Notes: generated from the letters alone by a model not told the origin. A stretch of DNA of 62,834 nucleotides from Lysobacterales bacterium (GCA_019187485.1 JABAQR010000013.1:1-62834); one strand, 5' to 3'. Numbered from the stretch's first letter, positions 11,132 through 20,880 are shown. Made by a program: numbers and translations.

Positions 11132-11457
11132 CTCCACCGACATTCATTCCCGAGCGGCACCTGCGTTGCCTGGAGCGCGCAGGGAAGCGCTTCGCGTCAC
11201 TGGAGTACGCGTATCGTCGGAAGGTCGTGTCGGTTGCCAGCGGCAGTTGGCCTTCGAGAATCCCCGCGGTTCGCCCGGAATCGCACATCGATGCGGTACG
11301 TGTAGTGCTCGATCCCGACCGAAGTCTGAACGATGCGGTGTGGCCGCGCGGAAACGAGGCCCGCAATTGCGCATGCTGGACCACGACTTTGCAGTCGACG
11401 GCCGCGCGCCACCGTTTGAGCCGGTGGTGATCGTTCCGTCGGACTGGCGACGTTCCC
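11132..11457. other. intergenic stretch without a recognisable gene
   Basis: This 326-base gap separates the deoC operon from the DUF3667 gene. Short frames occur on both strands but none shows protein-like composition or homology I recognise, and I see no clear terminator or riboswitch. Confidence 0.6.
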
Positions 11458-12243
11458 ATGCATCCGATGTCACACGAACCTCTGCTGGACGATGCCCATT
11501 TTGCCGCGTCTGCCTGCCACAACTGCGGCGAGTCGCTGGCGACCCCGTATTGCGCGAGTTGCGGTCAGAAGCGCGCCGAGCGCTTCCGGCTCCGGACGAT
11601 CGCGAGCGAGGCCTGGGACAAGTTGAGGCTGTTCGACTTCGATACCCTGCGCGCGATCGCCCGCACCTTGGTGGCGCCGGGCACGGTGGCACGCGAGTTC
11701 GTGCTGGGGGCACGCAAGCGGCATCCGCACCCGCTCAAGCTGCTGCTGATCGCGATCGGCCTGCTCTTGCTGGTGCTGGCACGTTCGCGGCATCTGGACT
11801 CGCGCGATGCGACCGTCGGCCAGGCGATGTCCCTGATGCAGAGCTACGCGCAGTGGTCCTTCTCGATCGGCATCGTCGCGATCCTCGCCGCTTCCTTGCT
11901 GGCGTACCGACGGCGCGGTGGCTACAACTTCACCGAACACCTGGTGTTGGCGATCTACACGCACTTCCTGGTGATCCTCGCCAGCATCCTCAGCTTGCTG
12001 CCCAAGCTCGTCTGGCGGTCGCCGGAGTTTCTGGCCATGCACCGTTCGTGGTCGGGCTGGGGCATGGGCGTGATCGAAATGATGATCGTCGCACTCGCCT
12101 TCACGCAGTTCTTCCGACTCGACTGGCGACGCGATGGCGCCAGTCTGTTGATCGCGACACTCGCCTTTGCCGGCATCAAATGGCTGTTACTGCAGATCTA
12201 CGCCTGGCTGCTGGTCAAGGCGGTGATGGCGTCCTCGGGTTGA
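11458..12243 (+). CDS. DUF3667-type zinc-ribbon membrane protein
   Basis: A 261-residue protein with an N-terminal zinc ribbon (C-x2-C-G-E-S then Y-C-x2-C-G-Q-K, residues about 20-37), the R-F-R-L-R-T-I family stretch, and four hydrophobic segments (around residues 93-107, 139-152, 167-182 and 234-252). This is the layout of DUF3667 proteins, frequent in Xanthomonadales and Bacteroidota and of unknown function. A second start three codons later (11467) is equally possible. It stands alone on the + strand, 69 bases before the predicted metalloprotease lipoprotein. Confidence 0.75.
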   Translation: MHPMSHEPLLDDAHFAASACHNCGESLATPYCASCGQKRAERFRLRTIASEAWDKLRLFDFDTLRAIARTLVAPGTVAREFVLGARKRHPHPLKLLLIAIGLLLLVLARSRHLDSRDATVGQAMSLMQSYAQWSFSIGIVAILAASLLAYRRRGGYNFTEHLVLAIYTHFLVILASILSLLPKLVWRSPEFLAMHRSWSGWGMGVIEMMIVALAFTQFFRLDWRRDGASLLIATLAFAGIKWLLLQIYAWLLVKAVMASSG

Positions 12244-12312
12244 TTTCCTCGCCGCGGTGGCGGCGATCTCGCCCGCGTGTTCCGATTTCTCATCCCAACA
12301 GGAGTTGAAACG

Positions 12313-14025
12313 ATGGCCATTCCAACCCTCCACCGCCGCCTGCTCACCACCGCCGTGCTGGTCGCGCTCGCCGCCTGTGGCGACGGGGACGCGCCTGCTG
12401 CCGGCGTTGCCCAGCAGGCCACCGATGCAGTCGCCGACGCCGCGGTCGATACCGCCGCCAAAGTGCTCAGCGAGGCCGAGATGGTGGCCGAGGTGGCGAG
12501 CGCACTGCAGGCCTGCTCCTACGATGGCTCGCCGCTGAAAGTGGATCCTGCAAACCTGGCGATCGGCGTCAATGCCAGCGGTGCCGAAGTGGTCGGCCAG
12601 ATCATGCGGTTCACCGGTCTGCCGCAGAACTTCGACGTGATCGAGGGCGATGTGCCGAATGCCGCGGCCGTGATCCTGCTCGGACCGGACAAGCTCCCGC
12701 GTCGGGTGATCGCCTACAACCCGAGGTTCATGAGCGAGGTGCGCGCCGCCACGGCGAACAACGATTGGGCACCGATCAGCATCATGGCGCACGAGATCGG
12801 TCATCACCTTTCCGGGCACACGATCATGCCGGGCGGCAGCCAGCCGCCGACCGAGCTGGAGGCCGACAAGTTCTCCGGTTTCGTGCTGTACAAGATGGGT
12901 GCCCGGCTGCCGGACGCGCAGAAGGCGATGAACACGCTGGTGCCGGAACAGGACGGGAGCACCCATCCGGGACGCGGCAAGCGTGTCGCCGCCATCGCCG
13001 ACGGCTGGACCCAGGCCTGCTCGCAGCAGTCCAGCGACTGCGGTGGCGATACGGGCGCCGCACCCACCACGCCCGCGGTCGCGACGGCGCCATCCGATGC
13101 CCCGGTCACCACGGTCGCCGCGGCGAAGCCACCGGTGGAGGCGCCCGCCGACGCCGCGCCGCTGCCGGCCGCACCGGGTCGCGTAGACGTGTTGCCGATA
13201 CCGGACGCGAATGCCATCCCGGCCAAGTTCGATCGTTTCGTGATGGACGAGACCGGCCTTCTGGATCCGGCCGTGCGCGCCGACTACGAACGACGGATGT
13301 ACGAGCACGCGCAGAAGACCGGTGTCGAGATCGTGTCGCTGCTGGTCAAGGACCTGCACGGGCTGTCGGCGGATGCCTATGCGGCGGCCATGATGCGGCA
13401 GTTGCGGGTGGGCAAACTGGACGTCGGCAACGGTGCGGTGCTGGTGGTGCACGCGGGCAGCAAGCAGGTCGGTCTGGCGCTCGGCGCCGGCATCCACCTT
13501 GAGTTCCACGACCGCATCGACAGTCTCAAGGATCGTCTTCAGGCCTACGCCGACAACTACGACGCCTGCAAGAGTTGCCCCACCGGATGGAGCGACCAGT
13601 TCTTTTCCGCCGCTGACCACATCCGCCGCGACACGGGCAGTTGGGAGTGGAAGATTCGTTACCAGAATCTGCCGGAGATGCTCGCGGTGGCCGAGCAGGA
13701 GCAGAAGCAGGACCCGTCCAGTTACGATCCCGCCAAGAGTCTGACCTGGCGCAAGATCGCACGCATCGAGGGCACCCTGGTGGCGCGCAAGCCGACCGAC
13801 CGCGATGGCCTGCGCATCAACGAGATCCACGAAGGCATGGTCGGCGGCGGCGCGATGGAAATGCGTACCGCCGAGGGCCGCAGCGTCGTGCTCTACGTCA
13901 ACCCGCAGATCGAGAAATTGATGACCCAGCCGTTGGTGGAAGGCAAGCGCTATGCCTTCGTCGCGCGCGAGAAGGATCTCTACGAGGTCTTGCAGTTCGA
14001 TCTGCTGAGCTACGACGCGCTCTGA
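12313..14025 (+). CDS. predicted lipoprotein with M48-like protease motif and TPM domain
   Basis: A 570-residue protein with a lipoprotein signal (R-R-L-L-T-T-A-V-L-V-A-L-A-A-C, lipid Cys at 22). Residues about 155-200 carry a zinc protease signature H-E-I-G-H-H (His160, Glu161, His164) followed by E-L-E-A-D-K-F, as in M48-type peptidases. After an Ala/Pro/Thr-rich linker comes a TPM (DUF477) domain at about 305-420 (F-V-M-D-E-T-G-L-L-D, then G-N-G-A-V-L-V-V). The C-terminal part is unrecognised. It is probably anchored to the periplasmic face of a membrane. The combination of peptidase motif and TPM domain in one chain is unusual. Start chosen to give the signal peptide. Confidence 0.7.
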   Translation: MAIPTLHRRLLTTAVLVALAACGDGDAPAAGVAQQATDAVADAAVDTAAKVLSEAEMVAEVASALQACSYDGSPLKVDPANLAIGVNASGAEVVGQIMRFTGLPQNFDVIEGDVPNAAAVILLGPDKLPRRVIAYNPRFMSEVRAATANNDWAPISIMAHEIGHHLSGHTIMPGGSQPPTELEADKFSGFVLYKMGARLPDAQKAMNTLVPEQDGSTHPGRGKRVAAIADGWTQACSQQSSDCGGDTGAAPTTPAVATAPSDAPVTTVAAAKPPVEAPADAAPLPAAPGRVDVLPIPDANAIPAKFDRFVMDETGLLDPAVRADYERRMYEHAQKTGVEIVSLLVKDLHGLSADAYAAAMMRQLRVGKLDVGNGAVLVVHAGSKQVGLALGAGIHLEFHDRIDSLKDRLQAYADNYDACKSCPTGWSDQFFSAADHIRRDTGSWEWKIRYQNLPEMLAVAEQEQKQDPSSYDPAKSLTWRKIARIEGTLVARKPTDRDGLRINEIHEGMVGGGAMEMRTAEGRSVVLYVNPQIEKLMTQPLVEGKRYAFVAREKDLYEVLQFDLLSYDAL

Positions 14026-14033
14026 ACGCCGGC

Positions 14034-15527
14034 ATGGTGTCGACGGCGCCACACCGGCGTCGCGGCGGGCAGCATCCGCAGTTGCTGCCTTCGCTGCTCT
14101 GCGCCGGCGCCCTTTGCTGGCCGCTGGCGCCTGTCGCCTGCCCGTTGTCCGCGTTCGACGTGCCGCGTGCCGACGGTTTCGAGTCCTGCGCACGGCTGCA
14201 GTCGGGGATGCGGGGTCTGGAGATCGACCTGCAGGTCGAGGGGACGACGCCGGTGCCCGTGCTCGCGCATGCCTTCACGCTGTCCGCACCGACGCGCGTG
14301 CTGGCGGTGGCGGACGGACGTCACTACCCGGTCGATGCGCCGGCCGCCGCGCTGCGCATCGCCTTTGACGGCGATGCCACGGTGAGCTCCGTCGCCGTGA
14401 TGGACTGGGGTTCTTCGCGACGACCGGTGATGCACGGTTTCAGTGTGCTCGCGGAGGCCCTGCTGCCCGCCGGTGACCATGTCGCCGAGCTTCAGGCCTT
14501 TGCGCATCCGACGCGTCCAGGGCGTTTTCGCATCGGCAGCGGCAGTACGCTCGCGTTGCTGGCGCAGCCGCTCTCGCAGATCGCGAGCGCTGCGTTGCCG
14601 GGCGCCAGCGAAAACATCCATGTCACCACCTATGCGCCAGCGCAGGGGATCGACATCACCGAGGGCCATCCGGCGAGGCCGCTGGTACCGTTGCTCGCGT
14701 ACTCCATCCGCAATTCGGGTTCGCGCGCGCTGCAGGCGGTCACCCTGGCGGCCGGACGCGCCTTCCACGCCTGCAACAGCGGTATCGACGAGGGCCATGG
14801 CGACGCCTTGCTCGGATTGACCGCGGACGGTCTTTGTCCGAACACGCATTCTTCCTCGTGGGCCGTCAACGATCTCGACCCGGACGCGGAGTTGCAGGCG
14901 CCGCTCGGTCTGCACGGCGCGCACGAGCTGCCGCCGGGGCGCTCGCTCGCGCTCGCTCTGGTCGGCAGCGAACTCGCTTTCGGCAGCGATCAGGCGCTGA
15001 GTCCTTCGGGCGCTCACGAGAACGGCGTCTGCTGGGGGCTCGGCAGTGCACGCATGCTGAGCGCCTGGGGCGGCGGCGTCGTGGGCGCCGCGCGCAGCGG
15101 CCCACCGCAGTTCTGCTCCACCTACACCTGGCGTTGTGTCGCCAGCACGGTCGGCACCCAGGGCTGTCCGCCGGCGGGCAGCGATGTGGTCATCGCCGGC
15201 GCCGTGCTGCAGATACCGACGGGACACGACGGCATCGTGCTGTTCAATGCGCGTACCCGGATCCAGGCCGCCAGCGCCGACGGCTTCATCACAGCCAGCC
15301 TGCGCCTGCGCATCGACGGCGCCGCGGTCGGCGCGCTCGGCATGCAACAGCTCGCGGCGGGCGCGGCGCAGGCAAGCCGAACGTTGTCGGCGAGCCATCT
15401 GACGGCCCCGGAGGCGGGCACGCTGGAGTCGGGACCGCATCTCGTCGAAGTGGTGGTCAAGGTCGACGGCAGCGGCATCCTGCATGCCGCGGTGCCATCC
15501 GATCTGGCGCTCACCTGGCTGGACTGA
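14034..15527 (+). CDS. secreted protein of unknown function
   Basis: A 497-residue protein with a likely signal peptide (Arg-rich N-terminus, L-L-P-S-L-L-C-A-G-A-L-C-W-P-L-A, cleavage near P-V-A-C). The mature part is rich in Ala, Gly, Ser and small beta-strand segments, with scattered cysteines suggesting disulfides, and two possible paired beta-rich halves. No catalytic motif or named domain is recognised. It starts eight bases after the M48/TPM gene stop, so the two are probably co-transcribed and both act outside the cytoplasm. The chosen Met is the first one beyond the upstream gene. Confidence 0.55.
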   Translation: MVSTAPHRRRGGQHPQLLPSLLCAGALCWPLAPVACPLSAFDVPRADGFESCARLQSGMRGLEIDLQVEGTTPVPVLAHAFTLSAPTRVLAVADGRHYPVDAPAAALRIAFDGDATVSSVAVMDWGSSRRPVMHGFSVLAEALLPAGDHVAELQAFAHPTRPGRFRIGSGSTLALLAQPLSQIASAALPGASENIHVTTYAPAQGIDITEGHPARPLVPLLAYSIRNSGSRALQAVTLAAGRAFHACNSGIDEGHGDALLGLTADGLCPNTHSSSWAVNDLDPDAELQAPLGLHGAHELPPGRSLALALVGSELAFGSDQALSPSGAHENGVCWGLGSARMLSAWGGGVVGAARSGPPQFCSTYTWRCVASTVGTQGCPPAGSDVVIAGAVLQIPTGHDGIVLFNARTRIQAASADGFITASLRLRIDGAAVGALGMQQLAAGAAQASRTLSASHLTAPEAGTLESGPHLVEVVVKVDGSGILHAAVPSDLALTWLD

Positions 15528-15762
15528 ACAGCGACCTGCATGTGTCGCCAGCCGGCGCCCGTGCATGGGAGGGGGCAGAAAGGAGCGGCCCGCGACAGCC
15601 TGCTTGGTCGCCCTGCCGGGTGAGCTGGTGTGATCGTGTTCCGCCTGGTGCTGGTTTCTGGCCAAAGAGCGTCGGACTCGGACAACACGGTCGGAAATCT
15701 CCGACCGCGCACTTGCGGCGACCGGACTAGACTGCGATCCGTACTCCACCGAAATCGCCACG

Positions 15763-16005
15763 ATGATGATCGACTTCCGCACCCTCGACGATCTCAGCCA
15801 ACGCCTCGGCGCCCTGCTGCCTCCCTCGCTCGGTGAAGCGCGCGAGGATCTGAAGCGCAACTTCCGCAGCGCCCTGCAGGCTGGCCTGACACGCCTCGAC
15901 CTGGTCACCCGCGAGGAGTTCGAAGTGCAGCGTCTGGTGCTGCGCCGCACACGCGAGAAGCTGGAGGCGCTGGAGCGACGGCTCGCGGAGCTCGAGCGCG
16001 CCTAG
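15763..16005 (+). CDS. ubiK: UbiK-family ubiquinone biosynthesis accessory factor
   Basis: An 80-residue protein with the BMFP/UbiK layout: an N-terminal helix (R-T-L-D-D-L-S-Q-R-L), D-L-K-R-N-F-R-S-A-L-Q-A-G-L, L-V-T-R-E-E-F-E-V-Q, and a C-terminal coiled coil (T-R-E-K-L-E-A-L-E-R-R-L-A-E-L-E). UbiK assists the aerobic ubiquinone biosynthesis complex with UbiJ. Two adjacent Met codons make the start ambiguous by one residue. It lies 90 bases upstream of comM on the same strand, an arrangement common in gammaproteobacteria. Confidence 0.85.
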   Translation: MMIDFRTLDDLSQRLGALLPPSLGEAREDLKRNFRSALQAGLTRLDLVTREEFEVQRLVLRRTREKLEALERRLAELERA

Positions 16006-16095
16006 CGCGAGTGCCGGTGGTCGGTCGTCGCCGGCGAAAGTCGGCACGCCGCGACGTTCCTGCGGATCTTGCCGCCAACCGCCCTCTGCGAAGCC

Positions 16096-17592
16096 ATGTC
16101 CCTCGCCATCGTCCACACACGCGCTGCGCTCGGGGTGCAGGCACCGCCGGTCACCGTCGAGGTGCACCTGTCCGGTGGCCTGCCGGGTCTGGCCATCGTC
16201 GGGCTGCCGGAGGCAGAGGTGCGCGAAAGCCGCGACCGCGTGCGCGCCGCGCTGCTGAACTCGGCCTTCGATGTGCCGCAGCAGCGCATCACGGTCAACC
16301 TGGCGCCGGCGGACCTGCCCAAGGAGGGCGGACGCTTCGATCTGCCGATCGCGATCGGTGTGCTCGCCGCCTCGCGGCAACTGCCGGCGGCCAGCGTGGA
16401 CCGTCACGAGTTCATTGCCGAGCTGGCGCTGTCGGGCGAATTGCGCCCGGTGCGCGGTGCGCTGCCGGCGGTGCTGCGCGCGCTCGAGCAAGGTCGCACG
16501 CCGGTCGTGCCGCTCGCCAACGCTGGCGAGGCCGCGCTGGTCGGCGCCGGCCGCGCGCTCGCGGCCCGCTCGCTGCTGGAGGTGGCGGCGCACCTGTGCG
16601 GGCGTGCCGCGCTGCCGGCCTGCACGGTGGCGGCGCCAGCCGCGCGCGACACCGCACCCGATCTCGCCGACGTGCGTGGCCAGTTGCAGGCGCGACGCGC
16701 GCTCGAGGTGGCCGCCGCCGGTGCCCACAACCTGCTGATGAGCGGGCCGCCGGGCAGCGGCAAGACCATGCTCGCGAGCCGTTTGCCCGGGATCCTGCCC
16801 GAACTTGCGGACGCCGAGGCGCTGGAAGTGGCCTCGGTGGCCTCGGTACTCGGACGCGGCATCGACCCTGCGCGCTGGCGCCAGCGGCCCTTCCGTGCGC
16901 CGCACCACACCGCCTCGAGTGTGGCCCTGGCCGGCGGCGGCAGTCCGCCGCGCCCGGGCGAGGTTTCGCTGGCGCACCACGGCGTGCTCTTCCTCGACGA
17001 GCTGACCGAGTGGAACCGCGCGGTGCTGGAAGTGCTGCGCGAGCCGCTCGAATCCGGGCGCATCACGATCTCGCGAGCCGCGCACCAGGCGGAGTTTCCG
17101 GCGCGCTTCCAACTGGTCGCGGCGATGAATCCCTGTCCCTGCGGCTATGCCGGCGATCCCTCCGGCCGCTGCCGCTGCGCGCCGGACGCGGTCGCGCGTT
17201 ATCGCGGCCGAATTTCCGGGCCGTTGCTGGACCGCATCGACCTGCAGATCGAAGTGGCGCGCCAGCCGACCAGCGTGCTCGCCGATAGCGCGCCGGACGG
17301 GGAGGGCAGCGCCGCGGTGCGCGCTCGCGTGCTCGCCGCGCGCGAGCGCCAGTGGCAGCGCGCCGGCAAGGCGAATGCCCTGCTCGGTACCCGCGAGCTT
17401 GGCCGCGATTGCGCGCTCGCTGCCGTCGACCAGCGCCTGCTGGAACGTGCCATCGACCAGTTGAACCTGTCTGCACGCGCCTACCACCGGATCCTGCGCC
17501 TCGCGCGCACCATCGCCGATCTCGACCGCAGCGACACGATCACCGGCACGCACCTCGCCGAGGCCATCGGCTACCGCCGGCTGGACCGCTGA
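16096..17592 (+). CDS. comM: YifB/ComM-family Mg-chelatase-like AAA+ ATPase
   Basis: A 498-residue protein with the N-terminal Lon-like fold of YifB/ComM (G-L-P-G-L-A-I-V-G-L-P-E-A-E-V-R-E-S), Walker A G-P-P-G-S-G-K-T, Walker B G-V-L-F-L-D-E-L, a zinc-like P-C-P-C-G-Y-A-G cluster and the C-terminal Mg_chelatase_C helices. ComM is a hexameric helicase that promotes branch migration during natural transformation. The start at 16096 (M-S-L-A-I-V-H-T-R) is the family start; an upstream Met nine codons earlier shows no homology. Confidence 0.92.
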   Translation: MSLAIVHTRAALGVQAPPVTVEVHLSGGLPGLAIVGLPEAEVRESRDRVRAALLNSAFDVPQQRITVNLAPADLPKEGGRFDLPIAIGVLAASRQLPAASVDRHEFIAELALSGELRPVRGALPAVLRALEQGRTPVVPLANAGEAALVGAGRALAARSLLEVAAHLCGRAALPACTVAAPAARDTAPDLADVRGQLQARRALEVAAAGAHNLLMSGPPGSGKTMLASRLPGILPELADAEALEVASVASVLGRGIDPARWRQRPFRAPHHTASSVALAGGGSPPRPGEVSLAHHGVLFLDELTEWNRAVLEVLREPLESGRITISRAAHQAEFPARFQLVAAMNPCPCGYAGDPSGRCRCAPDAVARYRGRISGPLLDRIDLQIEVARQPTSVLADSAPDGEGSAAVRARVLAARERQWQRAGKANALLGTRELGRDCALAAVDQRLLERAIDQLNLSARAYHRILRLARTIADLDRSDTITGTHLAEAIGYRRLDR

Positions 17593-17662
17593 TTGCGGGA
17601 ATTGTCGACGCGGCTCGCTGCGGTGAGAGTGCCGGGCCTCCGCGACTACTGCGAGCTCACCG

Positions 17663-18497
17663 ATGAACCCAGCCGTCCGTTCGTTCGTGGTGGCTCGTCT
17701 TTGCTGCACCTCCGCGGCCGCCAGTGCCCAGGCTCTGGTGGTCAACGAGTTCTATCGCGATGGCAACCTCGGCAGCGGCAACGAGTGGATCGAAGTCGTG
17801 CTGCGGCAGGACCTAGCGCGGCACAGTTGCAGAACGTCCTGGTCGGCGACTCGCAGGCGGCGATTTCGCCCAAGTTCAGCGCCTACCGTTTCACCGACAT
17901 GGCCGCCATCTCCAGCGACTTCCGCGCGGGGACGATCATCGTCGTGGCGGGCGACGCCGGCCCAGCCGCGGACACCTCCTACGATCCGGACGGTGGCGAC
18001 TGGAACCTCACGCTGCGGACCGGCGGCAGCAACATCACGACGGTCGCGGGAGGCGGAGACCTGGCCGGGACCGATGTGGTCTGGGTAGATACCGTGGCGA
18101 GCGGCGCGACCATCGCGCCCGATGGCTTCTGCGTCGATTACGATCCAACTCCGGGCGCATTCGGCGGCGTTTGCCAGGTCGTGATCGCCGCGCCCACGAA
18201 CGTCACCGGCGCCGTGCTCGGCGGTGATGTCGTTGGCGCTGCCGCCACGGCTGCATCCTGGATGACGAGCGTGGCGCCGGCGGGCAGACCTCGCGTACGG
18301 TCGCGGTCGCGGTCGTGACCGACAACCTGGTCGAGCCAGTCGGTGCGAGCATCGCCGACGCCACCGGCGTTGGCACCATCCTCGGCGACGACGCCCTCGT
18401 CCCGGTCCCGGCCCTCGATCCGCGCATGCTCGCGCTGCTCGCGCTGCTCGCCGCGCTGCTGGCGTTGGCCGGCCTGGCGGCGGTGTGGAGGCGCTAG
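17663..18497 (+). pseudogene. broken surface protein with Calx-beta-like and IPTL-like C-terminus
   Basis: Three frames must be joined to make one protein. Frame one (from 17663) gives a signal-like start and N-E-W-I-E-V-V-L-R-Q-D-L; a lost base near 17815 moves the sense to frame two (S-A-A-Q-L-Q-N onward, to about 18255); a second shift gives frame three (G-A-G-G-Q-T-S-R-T-V-A-V, G-T-I-L-G-D-D). The end, V-P-A-L-D-P-R-M followed by a Leu/Ala membrane helix and W-R-R, resembles an IPTL-type sorting tail, and the D-D-turn before it resembles the end of a Calx-beta repeat. Probably a decayed, shortened surface protein. Sequencing error could explain one shift, less easily both. Confidence 0.6.
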
Positions 18498-18548
18498 CAG
18501 CACTGCAGGCGCGGACCCTCCCGCCGCCCGGGATGGCCGGTGCTGGCC

Positions 18549-19961
18549 TCAGCGAGTCAGGAAGCGGATCACCACATCCGCCAGCTTGCGGTACGGCGGT
18601 TTCAGCAGCGACAGCGAGGACCAGCGCGCCTGGTAGAACACCGGCTTTTGCTTGCTGAAGGTCAGGAAGCCGTGGTGGCCGTGATAGTGGCCGATGCCGC
18701 TCGGGCCGATGCCGCCGAAGGGCAGCGCCGACTGCGCGATGTGCAGCACGCAGTCGTTGACGGTCACGCCGCCGGCGATCGTACGATCCAGCACGTCGCC
18801 GACGCGCGCGCCGTCGAGGTCGAAGTGGTACAGCGCGAGCGGTCGCTCGTGCGCGTTGACGTAGGTGATCGCCTCGTCGAGATGCTGGTAGGGCACGATC
18901 GGCAGGATCGGTCCGAAGATCTCCTCGCGCATCAAACGGGTGTCGGCGGGCGCGTCGAGCACCAGCGTCGGCGCGAACACGCGGCTGGCCGGATCCAGCG
19001 TTTCGCCGGCCGGATTCACCCGCAGCACCCGCGCGCCGGCCGCCTGCGCTTCCTCGAGCAGGCCGGCGAGGCGCGCGTACTGGCGATCGTTGACGATGCT
19101 GGTGTAGTCCGGCGTCTGCGCCAGCGAGGGATAGCGCTCGCGCACCTCGCGCTCGAGTGCCGCGACCAGCGCGTCCACCTTCGCGGCGTGGCACAGCACG
19201 TAGTCGGGCGCGATGCAGGTCTGCCCGGCATTCAAGAACTTGCCGGCCGCCAGGCGCGCCGCCGCGGTCTCGATCGGGTAGTCGGGGGCGACGATCGCCG
19301 GCGACTTGCCGCCGAGTTCCAGCGTCACCGGCGTCAGGTTCTTCGCCGCCGCCTGCATGACCAGGCGTCCGACCTGGGTGGAGCCGGTGAAGAACAGGTG
19401 GTCGAAGGGCAGCGCCGAGAAAGCCGCGGCCACGTCGGGACCGCCCAGCACCACCGCCACGCGTTCCTCTGGAAACACGTCGGCGAGCAAGGCCTTCAGC
19501 AGGTCCGAAGTGCGCGGCGTCAGCTCCGAGGGCTTGAGCATTGCGTGGTTGCCGGCCGCGATCGCCGCCACCAGCGGCATCAGCGCGAGGTTCACCGGGT
19601 AGTTCCACGGCGCGATGATCCCGACCACGCCGACCGGCTGGTAGCGGATCTGCGAACGGCCCGGCAGGAACTGCCAGTCGGTGGCCACCCGCCGCGGCTT
19701 CATCCAACGCTTCAGGTGGCGCACGGCGTGGTCGATGTCGTGCAGCACCGTCATCACATCCGAGAGCAGCGTCTCGTGGCGCGAGCGCCTGCCGAAATCG
19801 GTCGCGACCGCGGCGACGATGTCCTCGGCGCGCTTCTTCACCGCGGCGCGCAGGCGCTTCAAGTCGGCCACACGCTGGGCGTGGTCCGGCACGCGTCGCG
19901 CATGCGCCAGGCGCTGGCGTTGCAGCAGCGGCGTCAGCAGATCCGGGGTCGCGCCGTCCAT
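18549..19961 (-). CDS. coniferyl-aldehyde-dehydrogenase-type aldehyde dehydrogenase
   Basis: A 470-residue aldehyde dehydrogenase. P-W-N-Y-P-V-N, F-T-G-S-T-Q-V-G, the Glu in T-L-E-L-G-G-K-S and the catalytic Cys in N-A-G-Q-T-C-I-A-P-D are intact, with E-I-F-G-P-I-L-P. The Y-P in the cofactor loop, N-A-G-Q-T-C and the C-terminal F-S-K-Q-K-P-V-F place it in the coniferyl aldehyde/fatty aldehyde (ALDH3-like) group. The C-terminal tail is hydrophobic-basic, as in membrane-associated members. The start at 19961 gives the family length; the longer frame to 20222 overlaps the xthA coding sequence and was rejected. Substrate is uncertain. Confidence 0.85.
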   Translation of the reverse strand: MDGATPDLLTPLLQRQRLAHARRVPDHAQRVADLKRLRAAVKKRAEDIVAAVATDFGRRSRHETLLSDVMTVLHDIDHAVRHLKRWMKPRRVATDWQFLPGRSQIRYQPVGVVGIIAPWNYPVNLALMPLVAAIAAGNHAMLKPSELTPRTSDLLKALLADVFPEERVAVVLGGPDVAAAFSALPFDHLFFTGSTQVGRLVMQAAAKNLTPVTLELGGKSPAIVAPDYPIETAAARLAAGKFLNAGQTCIAPDYVLCHAAKVDALVAALEREVRERYPSLAQTPDYTSIVNDRQYARLAGLLEEAQAAGARVLRVNPAGETLDPASRVFAPTLVLDAPADTRLMREEIFGPILPIVPYQHLDEAITYVNAHERPLALYHFDLDGARVGDVLDRTIAGGVTVNDCVLHIAQSALPFGGIGPSGIGHYHGHHGFLTFSKQKPVFYQARWSSLSLLKPPYRKLADVVIRFLTR

Positions 19962-20115
19962 TTCGGCAGCCTCGTGCGTGCGGTTGCCGAGTATAGGCGC
20001 CGCCGGCGTCGAGGCCGTGCTCGGGCGCCGCACGCGCTGCCGCGATTCCCGTGAACGCGGATGCCACCCGGCGTGGCTTTCGCCAAGGCCCCGTCGCGTG
20101 TCTATATTCGCCCCG

Positions 20116-20880
20116 ATGAAGATCGCCTCGTGGAACGTCAATTCGCTCAAGGTGCGCCTGCCGCACCTGCTCGACTGGCTCGCCACCGCGCAGCCCGACG
20201 TCGTCGCCCTGCAGGAGATCAAGCTCAGCGACGCGGATTTCCCGCACGCGCAGATCGAGCGCGCCGGCTACCGCGCGCTGGTCAGCGGCCAGAAGACCTA
20301 CAACGGCGTCGCGCTGCTGAGCCGCGTCGAAGCCTGCGATCCCATGCGCGACATTCCCGGCTTCGCCGATCCGCAGCGGCGCGTGCTCGCGGCCAGCGTG
20401 GGCGAGCTGCGCGTGATCGACCTCTACGTCGTCAACGGTCAGGAAGTCGGCAGCGAGAAGTTCCGCTACAAGCTCGACTGGCTGACGGCGCTGCACGCCT
20501 GGCTGGCAGACGAGATCGCGCGCCATCCGCGACTGGTCGTGCTCGGCGACTTCAACATCGCCCCGGACGACCGCGACGTCCACGACGTCGCTGCCTGGCA
20601 CGGACAGATCCTGTGTTCGGACGCCGAGCGTACGGCGCTGCGCGGGCTGTACGCGCTCGGCCTGCACGACAGCTTCCGGCTGCTCCACGAAGGCGCCGGC
20701 CACTACTCGTGGTGGGACTATCGCCAGAACGCCTTCCGCCGCAATCTCGGCCTGCGCATCGACCTCGTGCTGGTCTCCGAAGCGCTGCGCGAATCCGTGC
20801 GCGGGGCCGGCATCGACCGCGCGCCGCGCGCGCTCGAGCGCCCCTCCGACCACGCACCGGTGTGGGTGGACCTCGCATGA
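20116..20880 (+). CDS. xthA: exodeoxyribonuclease III
   Basis: A 254-residue exonuclease III/AP endonuclease that repairs abasic sites and blocked 3' ends. Recognisable motifs: M-K-I-A-S-W-N-V-N-S start, L-Q-E-I-K catalytic glutamate, L-G-D-F-N-I-A-P metal site, G-H-Y-S-W-W-D-Y, L-R-I-D-L-V-L and the terminal S-D-H-A-P-V-W-V. Length fits the family (about 260). Its TGA overlaps the ATG of the UPF0149 gene. It is divergent from the aldehyde dehydrogenase at 19961, leaving 154 bases for both promoters. Confidence 0.93.
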   Translation: MKIASWNVNSLKVRLPHLLDWLATAQPDVVALQEIKLSDADFPHAQIERAGYRALVSGQKTYNGVALLSRVEACDPMRDIPGFADPQRRVLAASVGELRVIDLYVVNGQEVGSEKFRYKLDWLTALHAWLADEIARHPRLVVLGDFNIAPDDRDVHDVAAWHGQILCSDAERTALRGLYALGLHDSFRLLHEGAGHYSWWDYRQNAFRRNLGLRIDLVLVSEALRESVRGAGIDRAPRALERPSDHAPVWVDLA

